This document shows positions 17,947 through 26,139 of a stretch of DNA of 64,000 nucleotides, one piece after another. Position 1 is the stretch's first letter; each line of letters opens with the position of its first letter. A program made the position numbers and the translations under genes. Source of the stretch: Phycisphaerae bacterium (lineage in GTDB: Bacteria > Planctomycetota > Phycisphaerae > UBA1845 > Fen-1342); assembly GCA_017999985.1 (NCBI GenBank), contig JAGNKU010000002.1, positions 124,001-188,000 on the forward strand, read 5' to 3'. The notes under the pieces are model-generated. The model did not search any database, was not told the DNA's origin, and saw nothing but the letters and a program-made list of their open reading frames with translations.

Positions 17947-19362
17947 GTGTGCGCAGCCCAAGCGATGCCGCGTCGAGGGGACCGCCACGTTGATCAGCGT
18001 CTGACCGTTGATGGCGTGGCCAAGCCGCCCGTCTTGGGTCGGGCCACGCTGCGCGCGGCGTGTCTCACCTGCCTGGCCATCATCGTGTACGGCACACTCG
18101 GGCCGGTGTCGAACGCGGCCTGCGCCTGGGTGGTCCCGGTTGAGCAGTGGCGCTGGCTGCCACCCGCGCGGGCGGCGGACATCAATGACTTGGTCACGAA
18201 CTTCATCGTCTATGTGCCCGTGGGCGTCGCGCTGCGACTGCTCGTGCGGCGACGCGGGCGGGCGGGGACAGTGGACCTGCTGCTGGGACTGGCGCTGTCT
18301 GTCGCGCTGAGCTACGTGACTGAAGTGCTCCAGCAGGCCATGCCCGCGCGAGTCTCAAGTCGCACGGACATCGTCATCAATGGCATCGCGGCGCTGCTTG
18401 GCTGCCTCTGCGCGGTGCCGCTGCAGAAGCTCATCCGCGAAATCCACGCGCTCTGTTTCGCGCAGCTCCGGGAGCCCTGGCGCGTCTGGCTGGTGCTCAC
18501 CTGGGCCGCGGTCATCGCCACCGCCGCCCTGATGACCGTGCCGTGGCAGTTGCGGCGGCCGGACGCGGAGTGGGGCTTCGACCGCGTGATCGGCCCGGCG
18601 GACGTACGGCGCGGCGCGATGTTCGCACTCACGGGCTTCCTTTGCACGGGCATGTTCCGCCTGCGCGGCTGGTCACCCCGGCCGGCGCTCGGCGCCGCGT
18701 GGGGCCTGCTGCTGCTGCCGGCGTTCGGGCTCGAGCTGCTGCAGATCGTGCTGACTGAACACGTGTGCAGCTTCCTGCATGCGCTGATCTCGCTGGCCGG
18801 GGCAGGCATCGGCGGCGGGCTGGCGCTGCTGCTGGTGCATGTGCGACCTGATGTGCGCACGGACAAACCGGAGTACGAGCGCGGACCCCATCCGCGACCG
18901 CATCGGTGGTTGGCCGCGGTGCTGCTGATCGCGCTCACTTGCGCCGCCGCCCACGGCGCATGGCGCGGGCTGGCACAGGTGCGGCTCCGTGCCAGCCCGG
19001 CGGTGAACTGGCTGCCGTTCCGGCCGCAGTTCGAGGCCCCCTTTTTGCGCTCGGCAACGGCGATGATCGAGGAGGTCGCGCTGTACGCCGTCTTGACGAT
19101 GATCTGCCTCTTTCTGGCCCGGGCCCGTGGACGTGCGACCGCCCTGCTGCTGCTGGTCGGCCTGGTCGGCGTGTTGGAAACCGGGCGCGCGTTTCTCGCC
19201 GGACACGTTGCGGACACGACCAGCATGGTGCTGGCGGCCGCGGGGTGGCTGCTGGCCACGCGCGTCTGGAGTGCGCTCTTCCCGACGTCGGCCGGGTCGC
19301 ACGGTGGGCCTGTCGCGACCTATCGCGCAACGTCTGCCGCCGCGCGCCTCCCCGTGAGTTGA
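17947..19362 (+). CDS. VanZ-like multi-pass membrane protein
   Basis: A protein of up to 471 residues with about ten transmembrane helices. VanZ-type signatures occur more than once: NDLVTNFIVYVPVGVALRLL and SYVTEVLQQ.MPARVSSRTDIVINGIAALLG in the first half, a weaker FGLELLQIV....CSFLHALISLAGAGIGG in the middle, and LETGRAFLAGHVADTTSMVLAAAGWLL at the end. It therefore looks like an internal repeat of VanZ units. VanZ proteins confer low teicoplanin resistance in enterococci, but in other bacteria they occur in envelope loci with unknown roles. GTG 17947 and ATG 17965 are both possible starts. It is probably the first gene of the large plus-strand block. Confidence 0.72.
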   Translation: MCAAQAMPRRGDRHVDQRLTVDGVAKPPVLGRATLRAACLTCLAIIVYGTLGPVSNAACAWVVPVEQWRWLPPARAADINDLVTNFIVYVPVGVALRLLVRRRGRAGTVDLLLGLALSVALSYVTEVLQQAMPARVSSRTDIVINGIAALLGCLCAVPLQKLIREIHALCFAQLREPWRVWLVLTWAAVIATAALMTVPWQLRRPDAEWGFDRVIGPADVRRGAMFALTGFLCTGMFRLRGWSPRPALGAAWGLLLLPAFGLELLQIVLTEHVCSFLHALISLAGAGIGGGLALLLVHVRPDVRTDKPEYERGPHPRPHRWLAAVLLIALTCAAAHGAWRGLAQVRLRASPAVNWLPFRPQFEAPFLRSATAMIEEVALYAVLTMICLFLARARGRATALLLLVGLVGVLETGRAFLAGHVADTTSMVLAAAGWLLATRVWSALFPTSAGSHGGPVATYRATSAAARLPVS

Positions 19363-19517
19363 GACGCGCGCTCGGCCAACGGATCACACCCTGTCGATCA
19401 GTGTCCCGCCCGTCCCGACCGATAGTACCCACGAAGTCTCGCGCGCCGCGCTGCGTGCCGAGCGCACTCGGGCCGCCCGGACGACCTTCGCGCACCGCCT
19501 GCGCCAGACTCGGTGCT

Positions 19518-20723
19518 ATGAATATCGGACTCGACGCCCGCACGATGACCGTGCTCCGGCCACGCGGCACGGGACGCAACCTGCTGGACCTGTTCCGGCG
19601 TGTACCGCTGCTGCGCCCCGACTGGCGATTTATCCTGTATCACCAGCGGCCGCTGTCGGTCGCGGACCGCGCACGTCCGGATGCGCCATGGCAATTGCCC
19701 AATGTCGAGCTCCGGCAGATTGACCTGCCCGGCGACCGGCTGGACGCGTGGTTTCAGCTTCGGCTGCCCTACGCCGCCCGGCGCGACCAGCTCGACCTGC
19801 TGCACCTGCCGGCCAACGCGGCGCCCGCGTGGTGCCCCGTGCCGAGCGTGGTCACGATTCACGACCTGATTCCGCTCACCCTGCCCGGCGAGCTGTCGCC
19901 GCGCGCGACGCGGGCGTTTCGGCGGGGCATCGTGCGCACCGTTCACAACGCGACGCGCATCATCACGGTATCGCGCGCGACGCGCGATGTGCTGCGCCGG
20001 GAATTCGACGTGCCGGAAGCACGCATGACGGTCATCCCTTGGGCACCGGACGCACGTATGCTCGCCGCGGCGACGGCACCACTCACCGCCGCCGAACGCC
20101 GCCGCATCCAGGTGCGCTATAACCTCGGCCCGCGCTGGCTCGTCAACTTCTCCGGCAGCACGCGGCGCAAGAACGCCACAGGTGTGCTGGCCGGCTTCGC
20201 GCAGGTCGCACCGCAGGTCCGCGGCGATCTGCAGGTAGTGCTGCTCGGGTGCGAGCCCGAGGCCTATCGCGCGGAGCTGGTCGCCCGGGCCGAGCAGCTC
20301 GGCATCGGCGCCGGCTGCCGCATTCTGGGCTTCATACCCCACGACGACCTGCCGGCCCTGTTGCGCGCGTCCGCCGGCCTGCTCATGCCCAGCCGCGGCG
20401 AGGGGTTCGGGCTGCCGATCCTGGACGCGTTTGCCTGCGGCGTGCCGGTGCTGACCTCCAACGTCAGCAGCATGCCGGAAGTGGCCGATGATGCGGCGGT
20501 GTATTGCGACCCGGATGATGCAGGCAGCATCGCGGCGGGGATCGCGAAATTGCTGGAACCGTCCGTCGCCACCCGACTCGTGGAAGCGGGCCGGCGGCGA
20601 CTGGCCTTGTTTGACTGGGAGCGCACTGCCGCGGCGGTGTGCGCCGTGTACGAGCAGTGTCTGGCGCGGTCGCCCGTGAGCGAGCCGCTGGCGGCCGCGT
20701 CCTGCGAGGAATGTCTGCGATGA
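19518..20723 (+). CDS. Glycosyltransferase family 4 protein
   Basis: A 401-residue GT-B retaining glycosyltransferase, expected in the cytoplasm or at the inner membrane face. The acceptor-side half has MNIGLDARTM...GTGR at the start and SVVTIHDLIPLTLP. The donor-binding half contains NFSGSTRRKNATGVL (the K of the R-K donor motif) and EGFGLPILDAFACGVPVLTS with the E(X7)E-like motif, as in GT4 enzymes. ATG 19518 is chosen because it begins the first Rossmann strand; the frame is open for 600 nt further upstream as an artefact of GC richness. Its stop overlaps the next start by 4 nt (ATGA at 20720). Confidence 0.88.
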   Translation: MNIGLDARTMTVLRPRGTGRNLLDLFRRVPLLRPDWRFILYHQRPLSVADRARPDAPWQLPNVELRQIDLPGDRLDAWFQLRLPYAARRDQLDLLHLPANAAPAWCPVPSVVTIHDLIPLTLPGELSPRATRAFRRGIVRTVHNATRIITVSRATRDVLRREFDVPEARMTVIPWAPDARMLAAATAPLTAAERRRIQVRYNLGPRWLVNFSGSTRRKNATGVLAGFAQVAPQVRGDLQVVLLGCEPEAYRAELVARAEQLGIGAGCRILGFIPHDDLPALLRASAGLLMPSRGEGFGLPILDAFACGVPVLTSNVSSMPEVADDAAVYCDPDDAGSIAAGIAKLLEPSVATRLVEAGRRRLALFDWERTAAAVCAVYEQCLARSPVSEPLAAASCEECLR

Positions 20724-21913
20724 ACGTACCCATGTGGGGCGACCAGGCCGGCCAGTGGCTGAAGCTGGACTGCCGCAACTACCGTGGCGACCGGCCGTGT
20801 GCGGTCGGCATCCAGGGGGTGTGCCCGTCGGACTGTGCGCGCTACAGCGCGATGGGCCAGCGCATCGTCATCATCAAGCTCGGCGCGCTGGGCGACGTCA
20901 TTCGCACGGCCGCGCTGCTGCCGGGGTTGAAGCAATGCTGGCCCCAAAGCCACGTCACGTGGATCACGCGCCCGGCGGGCGTGCGTACGCTGGCTCACCA
21001 TCCGCTGATCGACCGTTTACTGCCGTTCGACGCCGAAACGCTCTGTCATCTCGAGCACGAGCGTTTCGACCTGTGCCTGAGTCTCGACAAGGAACCGGCG
21101 CCGACCGCGCTGGCGATGCGGCTCGATGCGCGCGAGCGGCGCGGCATTGGGCTGAGCAGCCACGGCACCGCGTACCCGCTTAACGCGGAGTGCGTGCGGT
21201 ACTTCCAGCTCGGCCTGGACGACGAGTTGAAGTTCCGCCGCAATCAGCAGACCTATCAGGAGTTGCTCTACGACGCCGTCGGGCTGGAGTACCACGGCGA
21301 GCGCTACCGCCTATATCCTGACGCGACCCAACAGGCACACGCCGCGGACGTCTGGCGTCGCCTGGGAGTGCATGACGGCGAAGTCGTTGTCGGCCTGAAC
21401 ACGGGGGCCGGGCGGGTCTTCGCGAACAAGAACTGGCCGGCGGGCAAGTTCATCGCCCTCGCGCAGCGCCTCATCGGCCAGAACGGCTGGCGCGTCGCGC
21501 TGCTCGGCGGGCCGGACGAGGCTGCGGTGAACGCAGCCATCGTCGATGCGTGCCCGGGGGTGCTGAACACGGGGTGCACGCACACCGAGCTGGAATTCGC
21601 GGCGCTGGTGCGACGGTGCGATGCGCTCGTGACCGGCGACACAATGGCGATGCACGTGGCGATCGCCGGTGACGTGCCCACCGTGGCGCTCTTCGGCCCC
21701 ACGGCCGCGCAGGAGATCGATCTGTACGGGCGCGGCGAGAAGGTCGTGACCGGCCTAACGTGCGCGCCCTGCTATTTCCGGCGCTGCGATCTTTCCCCCA
21801 ATTGCATGGATGAGATTTCGGTCGAGCGGGTGCTGCGGGCGGTGCAACGCTGGGTCGCGGCCGGCTCCACGCAGGCACGCACCGTCACTGCCATTGTCGA
21901 GGTGCATGCGTGA
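20720..21913 (+). CDS. GT9 family (ADP-heptose:LPS heptosyltransferase-like) with N-terminal Cys motif
   Basis: A 397-residue inverting glycosyltransferase of the heptosyltransferase class. The GT9 fold runs from about residue 47 (IVIIKLGALGDVIRTAALLPGL) to the end; the donor-side half has VVVGLNTGAG...KNWPAGKFIALAQ, LLGGPDE and VTGDTMAMHVAIAGDVPTVALFGPT, all typical. In front is an extra segment with four cysteines (C18, C27, C35, C39) in LDCRNYRGDRPC..GIQGVC..DC, which looks like a metal or Fe-S site and is absent from E. coli WaaC/WaaF. The start overlaps the previous stop (ATGA). It may add a heptose or another sugar to LPS core or to the exported glycan. Confidence 0.87.
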   Translation: MNVPMWGDQAGQWLKLDCRNYRGDRPCAVGIQGVCPSDCARYSAMGQRIVIIKLGALGDVIRTAALLPGLKQCWPQSHVTWITRPAGVRTLAHHPLIDRLLPFDAETLCHLEHERFDLCLSLDKEPAPTALAMRLDARERRGIGLSSHGTAYPLNAECVRYFQLGLDDELKFRRNQQTYQELLYDAVGLEYHGERYRLYPDATQQAHAADVWRRLGVHDGEVVVGLNTGAGRVFANKNWPAGKFIALAQRLIGQNGWRVALLGGPDEAAVNAAIVDACPGVLNTGCTHTELEFAALVRRCDALVTGDTMAMHVAIAGDVPTVALFGPTAAQEIDLYGRGEKVVTGLTCAPCYFRRCDLSPNCMDEISVERVLRAVQRWVAAGSTQARTVTAIVEVHA

Positions 21914-23196
21914 ATCACGGCGCCGCGCGACCGCTGCGTGTCCTCGTGGTCGCGGCGCACGAGCCCTGGCCGCTGGACGGCGGCGGACGTTTGCGCTTGT
22001 ACAACTATCTGCGCGGGCTCTCCTCCGCGGCCGATGTCACCCTGGCGCTGCCGGAGCCGGTGCAGCATGCCGGTCACATGCCGGCGGGGCTGCGCACCGC
22101 GGACATGTCGGCCGGGAGCGCCCGGCGACACCTGCCACAGCACACGCGACCGTGGGTGGCACGCCGGGTGGAGCGGCATTTCGGCGCCAATCCGGCGGTG
22201 CGGCGATGGCTGCAGCGCCACGCGGTCCCACCGGAGTTCGACGTGACGCTGCTGCACGGCGCCGTCACCGGCCAATACGTCGACGCGGTCCGCGTACCCG
22301 TCGTGTGGGACGCCGTTGACGAGCTGGTGCTGTACACGGTGCGAGACGCGGTGCGGGGCGGCGCCAGATGCTGGTGGCGTGCGGGGCGCGCCGCGGCGCT
22401 GTACGCGCTTTTCGAGCGCTATGTCGCGCGGCGCGCCCAGGCGACGATCTTCGCGTCGAGCGTCGATGCCTCCTACGCCCGCCGCTGGGCGGGGGCAACA
22501 CGGATCGAGACCATCAGCAACGGCGTCGATTTCCGCTATTTTGCGGCTCACACTCGGCCTCCGACGCCCGGCACCGTCGCGTTCGTCGGCTCGCTGAGCT
22601 TTCCGCCAAACGTCGAAGGCATCACGCGTTTCGCCCGGCACATCTGGCCGCGCCTGCACGCGACCGCGGGACACCGCTTGTTGATCGTTGGTCGAGCTCC
22701 CACGCCGGCGGTGCGCGCGCTGGCTGAGCTTCCCGGCGTCGAACTGCACGCGGACGTGCCGGACGTGCGGCCGTACGTAGCCGAGGCCGGCGTGGTGATC
22801 GTGCCGACGCGGCTGGGGGGCGGGGTGAAGAACAAGGTTCTGGAGGCGTGCGCGCTGCGGCGGCCGGTGGTCGCGAGCCCCCGCGCGCTGGCGGGCCTTT
22901 CCGCGCGGCGCGGGCGCGACGTGCTCTGCGCTGCTAACGATGGCGCCTGGGTGAGGCACATCACGCACCTGCTGGCAAACCCGGTCGCGGCCGAGCGGGT
23001 GGCACGGCACGGATATGAGTGGGTGCGACGGGAGCACAACTGGTCACACATCACGGATCGTCTGCTGCAGGTGCTCAGCGACGCCGCGGGTGTGACAGCA
23101 CGGTGGCCGGTCCCGCCGCGCGACGTGGTTGAGGACAACGCAGCATGGCGACCTCGCTCGGATGTACGACAGAGCTGTGCGCCGGTCACAGTCTGA
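21910..23196 (+). CDS. Glycosyltransferase, exosortase-system-associated GT4/GT1 type
   Basis: A 428-residue GT-B glycosyltransferase. The opening (LRVLVVAAHEPWPLDGGGRLRLYNYLRGL) and the core (PVVWDAVDELVLYT, RIETISNGVDFRYF, VAFVGSLSFPPNVEGITRFA, PTRLGGGVKNKVLEACALRRPVV) resemble the TIGR03087 family found in PEP-CTERM/exosortase A loci. A homologous architecture appears at 48393-49679 on the other strand. GTG 21910 overlaps the previous stop (GTGA), so it is translationally coupled. Its last 52 nt overlap the following membrane protein gene in another frame. The donor and acceptor sugars are unknown. Confidence 0.85.
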   Translation: MNHGAARPLRVLVVAAHEPWPLDGGGRLRLYNYLRGLSSAADVTLALPEPVQHAGHMPAGLRTADMSAGSARRHLPQHTRPWVARRVERHFGANPAVRRWLQRHAVPPEFDVTLLHGAVTGQYVDAVRVPVVWDAVDELVLYTVRDAVRGGARCWWRAGRAAALYALFERYVARRAQATIFASSVDASYARRWAGATRIETISNGVDFRYFAAHTRPPTPGTVAFVGSLSFPPNVEGITRFARHIWPRLHATAGHRLLIVGRAPTPAVRALAELPGVELHADVPDVRPYVAEAGVVIVPTRLGGGVKNKVLEACALRRPVVASPRALAGLSARRGRDVLCAANDGAWVRHITHLLANPVAAERVARHGYEWVRREHNWSHITDRLLQVLSDAAGVTARWPVPPRDVVEDNAAWRPRSDVRQSCAPVTV

Positions 23197-24683
23197 CCGC
23201 CGGCACACGCGCGCATGGCCGGCTGCTGCCTGCAGCGCTAATCGCGGGTGGGGTGGCGATCGTGTGGCTAGTCAGCGCGGATGTCGTCCTCGCGTCGTGC
23301 GGGTACATTGCGAGCAAGGCGCAGTCCGGGTGGGCAACGACGGTTGGGTATGCGGCGGGACATGCTCTGGGGGCGTTCGCCATCATCGCCGTGGCCTGCA
23401 GCCCGCGCCTCCGCCAATGGGCAGGCGCCCGCCTCGACCGACTCGCGCGCACCCTGGAGCAACCTGGCGGCCTGCTGCTGCTGCTCGGGCTGCTGACCGT
23501 GGTACGCGTGGCCTGGATACTCCTCGTACCGACGCAGCCCACGAGCGACAACGCGGCGTATCACGGCCTGGCCACTCGTCTGGTCGAAACTGGCATGTAC
23601 GACACCGCGAAGCACCGCGCGTATTGGCCGCCGGGGTATCCCGTCTTTCTCACTGGCCTGTACGCCGTCTTCGGCCCGTCGCTGCTGGTTGCCAAGCTGG
23701 GCAACGTCGTCCTGGCGGCGGGGGTGGATCTGCTGACGTGGCACGCCGTCCGGCGGCACGTGTCAGCACCGGCGGCGGGAGCGGCGTTGTTGCTGACCGC
23801 GCTATGGCCGGGCCGCAACCTGCACGTTGACGTGCTCTCGTACGACGAGCTGGTCATGGCGCTGCTGCTGCTGTCGCTCGTGCTGCTGCCGCGCGTGGAT
23901 CGCGTGGACGCGCGACATGCATGGCTCTGGATGGCCGGCGGGCTGGTGCTCGGGCTGGCTTGCCTCGTCCGACCCACACTCGGGCTCGTGCCGGCCGCGA
24001 TCGGCGGATGGCTGCTTGTGCGCGGCTGTTCACTCTGGCGCGCGGTCGTACTCACCGGCGTCTACGGCCTGGCCATGCTGGCCGCGATCACGCCGTGGAC
24101 GATCCGCAACTACGTCGTCCTGGGTCGCTTCGTGCCGCTGACGACCAACGCCGGCGGGAATTTCTACAACTCGTGGGCGCCGGGCGGCACCGGCTGCTTT
24201 CACAAACCCGCGTGGGAGCACCTGTGGGCGGTCACCGGCGGCGACGAGCTGCAGATGTCGCCGACGGGCTTCGCGCTGGGGATGGCGGCGATTCGCACGG
24301 ACCTGCCGGCGGCGATCTGGCGCGTCGCGCAGAAGCAGGTGCATTACGTCGGTTCCGATAACTGGCTGTTGCCGGTGGAGTCGTACACGGCCGCGCTCGG
24401 CGGCAACGCGACGGCCGGCGACGCGCTGAAGCTCGGCGTGCACACGCTCAGCAACGCGTGGTACGTCGTGCTCATGCTGCTGCCCATCTCCGCCGTGCGC
24501 CGCATGACCCGGCTCATCGCCGCCCAGCCGCTCGCGTGGCTGTGCATTGCCGTGTTCGCGACGGGACTGATAACACACACGGTTTTCGAGGCGCAGGCGC
24601 GGTATCACCTCGTGTACCTGCCGTGCTGGAGCATCCTCGCGGCGTGCCTGTGGGCCGGACGCGCGCCCGTGCGGCAGCCCTGA
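23145..24683 (+). CDS. GT39-like (ArnT/PMT superfamily) integral membrane glycosyltransferase
   Basis: A 512-residue membrane protein with about eleven helices. After two helices it shows LRVAW-like VVRVAWILLVP then TSDNAAYHGLATRLVETGMY, the loop with the acidic residue that polyprenyl-phosphate-sugar glycosyltransferases of this superfamily use, followed by AYWPPGYPVFL, a further conserved segment. ITPWTIRNYVVLGRFVPLTTNAGGNFY is also typical. Such enzymes transfer a sugar from a polyprenyl phosphate on the periplasmic side. The gene begins inside the preceding one (52-nt overlap), which suggests tight coupling. It may pair with the GT2 enzyme at 33673 that makes such donors. Confidence 0.82.
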   Translation: MATSLGCTTELCAGHSLTAGTRAHGRLLPAALIAGGVAIVWLVSADVVLASCGYIASKAQSGWATTVGYAAGHALGAFAIIAVACSPRLRQWAGARLDRLARTLEQPGGLLLLLGLLTVVRVAWILLVPTQPTSDNAAYHGLATRLVETGMYDTAKHRAYWPPGYPVFLTGLYAVFGPSLLVAKLGNVVLAAGVDLLTWHAVRRHVSAPAAGAALLLTALWPGRNLHVDVLSYDELVMALLLLSLVLLPRVDRVDARHAWLWMAGGLVLGLACLVRPTLGLVPAAIGGWLLVRGCSLWRAVVLTGVYGLAMLAAITPWTIRNYVVLGRFVPLTTNAGGNFYNSWAPGGTGCFHKPAWEHLWAVTGGDELQMSPTGFALGMAAIRTDLPAAIWRVAQKQVHYVGSDNWLLPVESYTAALGGNATAGDALKLGVHTLSNAWYVVLMLLPISAVRRMTRLIAAQPLAWLCIAVFATGLITHTVFEAQARYHLVYLPCWSILAACLWAGRAPVRQP

Positions 24684-24768
24684 GCGCCCCAGCGCGCCTT
24701 CGTCGCGGGGGCTCGTTCATCTGCCGATAAGACCGCTAGAGAACGCCAACCGAGGCCACGGATTACGG

Positions 24769-26133
24769 ATGTCGCTGACCGCGATTGCCTTCTGGATTTC
24801 GTACGTCGGCGGCGTGCTGGCGGCCCCGTTCAACCCGGTGGCGGGCATGTTGCTCTACATCCTCGTCTACCATCTCAATCCGGAAACGCAATGGTGGGGT
24901 GAATCCGTGCGCGCCCTGGGGCTGCGCACGTCGTTCATCGTGGCGGCGGCGACCGGGCTCGGCCTCCTGCTGCGGCAGCCGCGCCTCGCGCACGGAGCGC
25001 GGCAGTTCCCCGTGCCGTATGTCCTGGCGATTCTGTTCGGCATTTTCGCGCTCGGCAGCCTCGTGTGGGGCGTGGAGTACGGTGAGCGCGGCGCGTACCT
25101 GGCCGAGAAATTCGTCAAGACGCTCATCATCCTGTTCATCCTGATTCGCTGCATCCGTACGCCGTTGCAGTATCAGCTCGTGATCATGGTCTGGCTGCTG
25201 GGCGTGGCGTACGTGGGGTACGAGGCCACGGGTGGGGCCGGGCTGGTTCAGGCGGGGCGCCTGACGGCGGGCCTGGGTGGTCCCGACTTCAACGATTCGA
25301 GCGGTCTGGCGGTGCACATGGTTTCGACACTGCCGCTCGTGGGGGCGTGCTTTTTCATGGCCCGCTCGTGGTGGGGCCGGATCGCCGCGCTGGTGACCGG
25401 CGCGCTCGTCGTGAACACGATCGTCGCCACACGCACGCGCAACGTGCTGGTTGGCCTCGCCGTGATGACAATTTCCGGCGTGTTGTCGCTGCCGCGCGGC
25501 TATCGTGTGAAGGGGTTCGTGGCGGTCATCATCGGCACGGTGCTGGCCATTCAGCTCACCGACCCCGGCTGGTGGGAGCGCATGGCGACGATCCGCACGT
25601 ACCAGCAGGACGCGTCCTCGACTTCACGACTCGTGCTGTGGAAAGCCGCCCTCGCGATGGCGACGGACTACCCCTTTGGCATCGGCCTGGGGAACTTCCA
25701 CCAACTGGTCATGGACTACGTGCCTGACCTGACCGTGGAGCGCAGCGCGCACAACACCATAATCGCCTGCCTTGCCGAGCTCGGCTGGCCCGGGCTGCTG
25801 CTCTTCCTGGTGATCACCGGCGTTTCCATCGTGCGGCTCGGCCGGCTGCGGCGCACCGCGCGCAGCCTGCCGCCGTTTGAAGAAGTCCACTTCTACCGCT
25901 GGCACCTGCGTTTTCACCTCGGCTGGCACGCCGTCGCGCTGCGGACCGCCCTGCTCGGCTACCTTGCCTGCGCCCTGTTCACGACGCGCCTGTTCACCGA
26001 GGACTTCTGGCTGATGCTCGGGTTCGGCATGTGCCTGGCCAACGTCAGTCGCGGCCTGCAGGCAGCGAGCGCGGCATTGCCGGCGTCCGAACTGCCGGAG
26101 GACGCTGCGAGTCCCGTGGCTGCGTATGGATAA
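24769..26133 (+). CDS. O-antigen ligase/polymerase-like protein, exosortase-A-associated type
   Basis: A 454-residue protein with about eleven transmembrane helices. The N-terminal pattern FNPVAGMLLYILVYHLNPE..WW is characteristic of the putative O-glycosylation ligase of exosortase A loci (TIGR03097). The large periplasmic loop with GLGNFHQLVMDYVP...SAHNTII is the Wzy_C (O-antigen ligase) signature, in which the late His is functional in WaaL proteins. It probably polymerises the glycan or ligates it onto a protein or lipid in the periplasm. It is followed 6 nt later by the MBOAT gene. A short unassigned gap (24684-24768) precedes it. Confidence 0.85.
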   Translation: MSLTAIAFWISYVGGVLAAPFNPVAGMLLYILVYHLNPETQWWGESVRALGLRTSFIVAAATGLGLLLRQPRLAHGARQFPVPYVLAILFGIFALGSLVWGVEYGERGAYLAEKFVKTLIILFILIRCIRTPLQYQLVIMVWLLGVAYVGYEATGGAGLVQAGRLTAGLGGPDFNDSSGLAVHMVSTLPLVGACFFMARSWWGRIAALVTGALVVNTIVATRTRNVLVGLAVMTISGVLSLPRGYRVKGFVAVIIGTVLAIQLTDPGWWERMATIRTYQQDASSTSRLVLWKAALAMATDYPFGIGLGNFHQLVMDYVPDLTVERSAHNTIIACLAELGWPGLLLFLVITGVSIVRLGRLRRTARSLPPFEEVHFYRWHLRFHLGWHAVALRTALLGYLACALFTTRLFTEDFWLMLGFGMCLANVSRGLQAASAALPASELPEDAASPVAAYG

Positions 26134-26139
26134 GCGCCG

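Noticed and set aside
17947-19362. Considered as the missing exosortase of the locus
   Set aside because: It has many helices, but I do not see the conserved Cys, Arg and His set of exosortases; the VanZ patterns fit better.
24684-24768. Gap before the ligase-like gene searched for a tRNA, small RNA or small ORF
   Set aside because: Nothing with a stable fold, a Shine-Dalgarno or a coding pattern was found in the 85 nt.
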